From NCBI RefSeq assembly GCF_000293885.2, contig NZ_CP010945.1, forward strand, positions 6,934,155 to 6,998,154: a stretch of DNA of 64,000 nt. Direction: 5' to 3'. The position numbers were made by a program, and so were the translations under genes. Position 1 is the stretch's first letter. Each line of letters opens with the position of its first letter. The notes under the pieces are model-generated. The model was given only the letters and a program-made list of their open reading frames with translations, did not search any database and was not told the DNA's origin. Of the stretch, positions 56,558 to 64,000 are shown piece by piece. This DNA comes from Pseudomonas fluorescens NCIMB 11764. GTDB lineage: Bacteria > Pseudomonadota > Gammaproteobacteria > Pseudomonadales > Pseudomonadaceae.

Positions 56558-58861
56558 CTATTTGCCGAGGGAAATCTTCGGCGCCCAGGTCAGCCATTCA
56601 TCTTCAAACTTGTCGAACAACGGGAACGTCTGCTCAGGCCGTGCCGGGCTGCCCATGCGATCACCGTCCGGGGTGGCGAAGGCAATGCCGCCCTGAATCA
56701 GCGTCTCCAGCGACTCGGTGCGCACCGTCGCCCCCTTGAACAAACCGTAGTCGAAACCAAAACCGCTGGTGTTCCAGAAACGTGTGCCGCTGCGCACCAA
56801 CGGTGCGTATTTCGGTTCGATCAGAATGTGCACCAGAACACGGTCAGCGGTCTGGCCGAGTTCATAACCCGTCACCTTGCCCACCGTGACCTCGCGATAG
56901 GTCACCGGCACACCGGTTTTCAACGAGCCACGGCGAGCGGCGCTCAGGACCAAGCTTAAACCGGGTTCCTGTTTGGCGGTTTCCGGTGCATTCGCCAGGG
57001 CGACGAAGTTTTTCTGTGGGCCAAGGTTCTTCGCTGCAGGCTGCACTTCGATGTACTGGCCAGTCACCAGGGTTTCCAGGTTCGAGGTCTTGATCAGACC
57101 CAGCTCGGGTTTGACCACCCAGAACTGACTGCCGACGCGGGCAATGCGCTCCGGCACTTCGGTGATCCGCGCGGTCAGCAGCACCGATTGCAAATCATCA
57201 CTGAGGTCGACGTCTTCAATCTTGCCCACATCCAGGCCTTTGAATCTCACAGGAGTGCCGCTGCGCAAACCATCGGCACGATCGACCTTGATCGTAACCA
57301 CGGTGCCTTTCTGGTTGGCTTCGTCATGGCTGGCGAACAGACGGAAACGTGGAATGCGTTTTTGCAATGGCGCTTTGGCTTGCGGTGTTTCGAAGGCGAT
57401 ACCGCCGGCCATCAGGCTTTGCAGCGACTCACTTTTGACCTGGATTCCTCCGGTCAATCCACCCGTGAGCGTAATACCGCTGGCGTTCCAGAAACGCGTT
57501 GAGGCGTTAACCAGCCCTTCGTATTCCTTCTCGATGTGCACGCCAATCACCAACTGTTTCTTGGTGCGCGAGAACTGATAGCTCTGGACCGAACCGACCT
57601 TGACCTGCTTGTAGAGAATCGGGCTGCCGACTTCCAGTGAGCCGAGGTTCTCGGTGAACAGCACCAGGTGCAGGCCCGGTGCACGCAAGTCGAGCGGCGG
57701 CGCTTTCGGCCTCGCCACGAATTCGCGCTGCGGAGCTGCCCCCTTGTCCCCTGGGCGCACGGCAATGTAGTTACCTTTGACCAGCGCTTCGAGACCGGTA
57801 ATGCCCGCGAGGGAGATCGAGGGTTTGACCACCCAGAACTGGGTGCCATCAACGAGGTAATCCTCAGCCAGCGGATCAAGGGTCAATTCCGCGGTGGCAC
57901 TGGACAGATCAGGATCGATCTTGAGCGCTTTGAGCGTGCCGACCTGAATGCCTTTGTACATCACCGGCGTCCGGCCAGCCTGCATGCCTTCGAAGTCACT
58001 GAGTTTGACCTTGACCCGGATACCGGCTGCGGCGGCATCGAAATCTTCGTAGAGACGAAATGGCAGGCTCGGATCGGTGGGCGGGCTGTCCTTGCGGTTC
58101 TCCGGCGTGGCGAAGGCGATACCGCCGGCGACGATGCTCGCCAGGGATTCGCTGCGCACTTTCACACCGGACAGGTTAGCGTCGATGCTGATGCCGCTGG
58201 CATTCCAGAAACGCGTGTGTTTGCGCACCAGCTTGGCGTAGGTGGGCTCGATGAACACCTTGAGCTCAACGGTACTTTGGTCTTCGGACAACAGGTAGCT
58301 TTTGATCTGGCCGACCCTGATCTGCTTGTAGAACACCGGGCTGCCACGGTTCAGCGAGCCAAGGCGATCAGCCTTGATGGTCAGGTGCAGACCGGGTTGG
58401 GCGTCAGACAGCGGCGGCTCTTCGGCCAGCGCCTTGAACTTGCGCGTAGGTTCCCCTTCGCCCGGACTGATCGCCACATAGTTACCGGAGACCAGGGTTT
58501 CCAGCCCTGTGATACCGGCCAGGGTCACGCTCGGCTTGACGAGCCAGAAGCGTGTACTGGTGCGCAGGTATGGCTCCACGTCCTTGTTCATCTCGACGGT
58601 GGCGATCACCCCTTTTGAGGCGCCTTCATCGTCGAGCGTGAGGGTTTTCACCTTGCCGACCGACATGCCTTTGTAAACGACTTCAGTCTTGTTGGCCTGA
58701 ATGCCTTCACCACTTTCGAAACGCACCTGAATCTCGATGCCGGTTTCGCTGTAGGCACGCCAGCCGAGCCAACCGCCAATGATCAGAGCGATCAGGGGCA
58801 ACACCCAAATGGCGGACCAGTTCGAGGCCGGTCGGGTTTTCGCTGTAGGCAAATCAGTCAT
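56558..58861 (-). CDS. Six-MCE-domain intermembrane lipid transport protein (LetB/PqiB-like)
   Basis: 767 aa anchored by one N-terminal helix (IWVLPLIALIIGGWLGW, about 18-34). Six MCE domains follow, starting near IEIQVRFESGEGI, GLHLTIKADRLGS, GIRVKVKLSDFEG, GLHLVLFTENLGS, TVVTIKVDRADGL and GLSLVLSAARRGS. Odd and even repeats alternate in type (FWVVKP versus FWNASG/FWNTSG), as if a two-domain unit was triplicated. E. coli PqiB has three and LetB seven MCE domains. There is no long C-terminal coiled coil, favouring the LetB-type stacked tunnel across the periplasm. No pqiC lipoprotein gene follows. Confidence 0.88.
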   Translation of the reverse strand: MTDLPTAKTRPASNWSAIWVLPLIALIIGGWLGWRAYSETGIEIQVRFESGEGIQANKTEVVYKGMSVGKVKTLTLDDEGASKGVIATVEMNKDVEPYLRTSTRFWLVKPSVTLAGITGLETLVSGNYVAISPGEGEPTRKFKALAEEPPLSDAQPGLHLTIKADRLGSLNRGSPVFYKQIRVGQIKSYLLSEDQSTVELKVFIEPTYAKLVRKHTRFWNASGISIDANLSGVKVRSESLASIVAGGIAFATPENRKDSPPTDPSLPFRLYEDFDAAAAGIRVKVKLSDFEGMQAGRTPVMYKGIQVGTLKALKIDPDLSSATAELTLDPLAEDYLVDGTQFWVVKPSISLAGITGLEALVKGNYIAVRPGDKGAAPQREFVARPKAPPLDLRAPGLHLVLFTENLGSLEVGSPILYKQVKVGSVQSYQFSRTKKQLVIGVHIEKEYEGLVNASTRFWNASGITLTGGLTGGIQVKSESLQSLMAGGIAFETPQAKAPLQKRIPRFRLFASHDEANQKGTVVTIKVDRADGLRSGTPVRFKGLDVGKIEDVDLSDDLQSVLLTARITEVPERIARVGSQFWVVKPELGLIKTSNLETLVTGQYIEVQPAAKNLGPQKNFVALANAPETAKQEPGLSLVLSAARRGSLKTGVPVTYREVTVGKVTGYELGQTADRVLVHILIEPKYAPLVRSGTRFWNTSGFGFDYGLFKGATVRTESLETLIQGGIAFATPDGDRMGSPARPEQTFPLFDKFEDEWLTWAPKISLGK

Positions 58862-59477
58862 GGTCGTCGTCCGACTCCGTGTTATCCCAAATCAGTCGGG
58901 GATCGAAAGTTACTGCGGCAAGCATCGTCAAAATCACCACACTGGCGAAAGCGATGGCGCCAAGATTGGCTTCGACACTGGCAAGCCGTCCAAAATTCAC
59001 GACGGCCACCAGGATAGCGATCACAAAAATATCGAGCATTGACCAGCGGCCGATGAACTCGATAAAGCGGTACATCCAGATGCGTTGGCGTGCAGAAAGT
59101 GGCTGGCGGCGCTGCACGGAAAACAGCAGCAAGGCGATGCCCACCAGTTTGAACGTCGGTACCAGAATACTGGCGATGAAAACCACGGCGGCGATGGGAA
59201 TCATGCCGTGCTGAACCAGTTGGATCACACCGGACATGATGGTGCTCGGATCGCCCTGACCCAGAGAGCTGACCGTCATGATCGGAAGCACGTTGGCTGG
59301 GATGTAGAGCACCGCGGCCGTCACCAGCAGCGCCCATGTGCGCATCACACTGTTCGGGCGACGCGCGTGAACCAGCGCACCACAACGAGTGCAGACCTGC
59401 TCGTCGGTGTCAGCGTCCTGCTTGTTCAACTCATGGCATTCGGTACAAATCAGAATGCCTGCATCAATCGCCCGCAT
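58854..59477 (-). CDS. PqiA/LetA-like half protein 2 (second zinc ribbon and membrane module)
   Basis: 207 aa. A zinc ribbon CTECHELN ... CTRCGALVHARR (starting about residue 11) precedes four hydrophobic helices (AVLYIPANVLPIMTV, VVFIASILVPTFKLVGIALLL, MLDIFVIAILVAVVNF, and a last near VVILTMLAAVTF). The IPANVLPIMTV motif is typical of PqiA/LetA modules. E. coli LetA and PqiA have two such modules in one ~420 aa chain; here they are separate genes. ATG 59477 has AGGAG with nine-base spacing; ATG 59483 is closer than usual. It overlaps the MCE gene by eight bases. Confidence 0.88.
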   Translation of the reverse strand: MRAIDAGILICTECHELNKQDADTDEQVCTRCGALVHARRPNSVMRTWALLVTAAVLYIPANVLPIMTVSSLGQGDPSTIMSGVIQLVQHGMIPIAAVVFIASILVPTFKLVGIALLLFSVQRRQPLSARQRIWMYRFIEFIGRWSMLDIFVIAILVAVVNFGRLASVEANLGAIAFASVVILTMLAAVTFDPRLIWDNTESDDDHD

Positions 59478-60123
59478 GGGCATCCTCTCCTGATAAAGCC
59501 TGCCAGATCTGATGAGGCGACATCACAACTTCCAGCCAAACCTGAACCAACAACAAACCGATAAAGCACGCCAGGCCAAGACCAACAGTGATTGCTGCCA
59601 TATCTGCCAGTTTGACGATCGCCACCAGAACGCCCATGAGGTAAACCTCGAGCATCCCCCAGTCTCGTAAATGGTGATAAATCCGATAAAGCAGCAAACC
59701 GTAACTACGGCCGACATCAAAACGAATACTCAGCAGCACGGCCAGTTGGCAGAGCAGCTTGAGTAGCGGAATTCCCATGCTGCACAGAAACACGATGACC
59801 GACACACCTTGCATCCCGGTATCGAACAGACCGACAACGCCGGTCCAGACAGTGTCTTGTGACGACTGCCCGAGTAGATTGAGCTGCATGATGGGTAAAA
59901 AGTTCGCAGGGATGTACAACAACAGTGCGGCGAGGACCAAGGCGAGACTGCGTTGCACAACATTGTGCCGATGGGCGTAGAGCTCGTAGCCGCAGCGCGG
60001 ACACAGGGCTTTCTCGCCATGGGCGAGCTCGGGCTTGCGCATCAGCAAGTCGCACTCATGACACGCCACCAAGTCGTCCAGCGGTAATTCTGACAGCCCG
60101 GAGGCGTCAACCGGATCTGGCAT
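59464..60123 (-). CDS. PqiA/LetA-like half protein 1 (first zinc ribbon and membrane module)
   Basis: 219 aa. A zinc ribbon CHECDLLM ... CPRCGYELYAHR (about 19-52) and four membrane helices (LLLYIPANFLPIMQL, VIVFLCSMGIPLLKLLCQLAVLL, MLEVYLMGVLVAIVKL, and IGLLLVQVWLEVV) repeat the plan of the downstream gene. Together the two halves rebuild a full-length LetA. It leads the three-gene operon; its start at 60123 (MPDPVDASGL) follows a region without a clear promoter. It overlaps the second half by 14 bases. Confidence 0.88.
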   Translation of the reverse strand: MPDPVDASGLSELPLDDLVACHECDLLMRKPELAHGEKALCPRCGYELYAHRHNVVQRSLALVLAALLLYIPANFLPIMQLNLLGQSSQDTVWTGVVGLFDTGMQGVSVIVFLCSMGIPLLKLLCQLAVLLSIRFDVGRSYGLLLYRIYHHLRDWGMLEVYLMGVLVAIVKLADMAAITVGLGLACFIGLLLVQVWLEVVMSPHQIWQALSGEDAHAGD

Positions 60124-60225
60124 AAAGGCTATGACTCCGAAAAAGTTGGATCTATTCTAGTGTCATGAGTCGAAAATAACTGTGCAAATTTGTGCAGGTC
60201 CGAATCGTGCTTTTATTCCGGACAA

Positions 60226-60260
60226 AACAAAACCCCAACTGCTTTCGCAATTGGGGTTTC
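60226..60260 (-). terminator. Terminator of the rRNA operon
   Basis: Read leftward, AAACCCCAA and TTGGGGTTT pair around a GCGAAAGC-containing loop, followed by TTGTTTTGTC. It lies ten bases after the 5S 3' end. Confidence 0.88.
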
Positions 60261-60270
60261 GGAATTTAAT

Positions 60271-60386
60271 CTTGACGATGACCTACTCTCACATGGGGAA
60301 ACCCCACACTACCATCGGCGATGCATCGTTTCACTGCTGAGTTCGGGATGGGATCAGGTGGTTCCAATGCTCTATGGTCGTCAAGA
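60271..60386 (-). rRNA. rrf: 5S rRNA
   Basis: 116 bases on the minus strand, beginning CTTGACGACCATAGAGC and ending GGTCATCGTCAAG, the standard Pseudomonas 5S ends, which pair with each other. The internal GAACCACCTGATCCCATCCC and CCGAACTCAG are conserved 5S features. The ends are estimated from pairing. Confidence 0.93.
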
Positions 60387-60543
60387 AATTCGGTAGCCAG
60401 GTCGTGGGCCTTTACAGGTTCACGCTCCAGCGAATGGGTATGCGATAGTTTGTGTGTTTGTTCTCGAACTTTCGGTTCGTTTCGTCTTCACACACCGCAA
60501 TCTGGTGCTCTTTCGAGTCAGCAAATTGCTTGGGTGTTATATG

Positions 60544-63435
<2,892 letters not shown>

Positions 63436-63670
63436 CATATAACCCCAAGCAATCTGGTTATACTGTGAAGACGACATTCGCCGAAAATTCGCGATTAAAC
63501 TCACAAATTTTACCTTAGCCTGATCCGTTACCAGTGAAAGTAACGTTCAGTCTATCTTTCTATCACATACCCAAATTTTTAAAGAACGATCTAGCCAAAG
63601 ACTAGAAATCAACATTCACCACCATCACGATGGAATTCATTTCTAAACTTTATACAATCAGAAGCAGTAG

Positions 63671-63746
63671 TGGTGGAGCCAAACGGGATCGAACCGTTGA
63701 CCTCCTGCGTGCAAGGCAGGCGCTCTCCCAGCTGAGCTATGGCCCC
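63671..63746 (-). tRNA. tRNA-Ala (anticodon TGC)
   Basis: 76 bases on the minus strand with encoded CCA. The acceptor stem GGGGCCA pairs with TGGCTCC, and the anticodon loop CTTGCAC carries TGC. It lies in the 16S-23S spacer as usual for Pseudomonas rRNA operons. Confidence 0.96.
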
Positions 63747-63756
63747 ATAACAAAAT

Positions 63757-63833
<77 letters not shown>

Positions 63834-63915
63834 AATTTCGGGCTGCTTCTTATCGTCTTCTTCAATGAATCAAGCAATTCGTGTGGGAACTTATGGAGCA
63901 GCTGATGTCGTCGAT

Positions 63916-64000
<85 letters not shown>

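Overview
The window is a chromosomal segment of a Pseudomonas of the fluorescens group. The reasons are the gene content and order, which as I recall it follows the P. aeruginosa PA4642-PA4690 neighbourhood (hpt-upp-uraA, hemH, phr, pagL, murI-moeB-prmC-prfA-hemA, lolB-ispE-prs-rplY-pth-ychF, carbonic anhydrase, rimI, mksFEB, rRNA operon), the GC-rich codon use, and fluorescens-type REP inverted repeats. No phage, complete insertion sequence or CRISPR array is visible.

Layout. 1-5733: a PA4642-family gene end, a small exported protein, a SulP transporter, and nucleobase salvage (hpt, upp, uraA). 5875-7816: hemH plus an epimerase. 7942-17802: a light-response island. It holds a FAD oxidoreductase and a Trp-rich small protein behind one LitR/PplR-type operator. 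A second, tightly overlapping nine-gene operon follows, with DUF523/DUF1722, a MerR/LitR-class regulator, photolyase, NTF2-like, SDR, FAD amine oxidase, DUF1365, a UfaM/CFA-like methyltransferase and DUF2878. Two tandem operators and a sigma70-like promoter precede it. 17856-23680: a YkgJ-like protein, pagL, then the leftward operon hemA-prfA-prmC-moeB-murI. 24018-30939: TPR lipoprotein, lolB, ispE, tRNA-Gln, prs, rplY, pth, ychF. A likely stable-RNA promoter for tRNA-Gln lies inside ispE.

31074-48840 is more accessory: fsr, chemoreceptors, tRNA-Met, a DUF2817 protein, a gamma-glutamyltransferase, ddlA, LysE/AraC/cupin genes, a flavin reductase, two carboxylate-type transporters, a frameshifted MntA-like nucleotidyltransferase remnant, an exported protein of unknown family and a small SET-domain protein. 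48859-56414 returns to conserved genes: carbonic anhydrase, an acidic protein, rimI overlapping a probable DNA polymerase III psi gene, and the MksFEB condensin. 56558-60123 holds a LetAB/Pqi-like lipid transport system with six MCE repeats and a split LetA/PqiA. 60271-64000 is a leftward rRNA operon (5S, 23S, tRNA-Ala, tRNA-Ile, 3' end of 16S).

The most interesting unit is the light island. Its operators fit the direct repeat I recall for PplR1 of P. putida (T-G/A-TACA, 12 nt, TGTA-C/T-A). Its regulator lacks the visible B12-binding residues of CarH. Its lipid-modifying enzymes suggest light-induced membrane change next to DNA repair. Function assignments rest on reading the sequence and recalled family knowledge; no database search was run.
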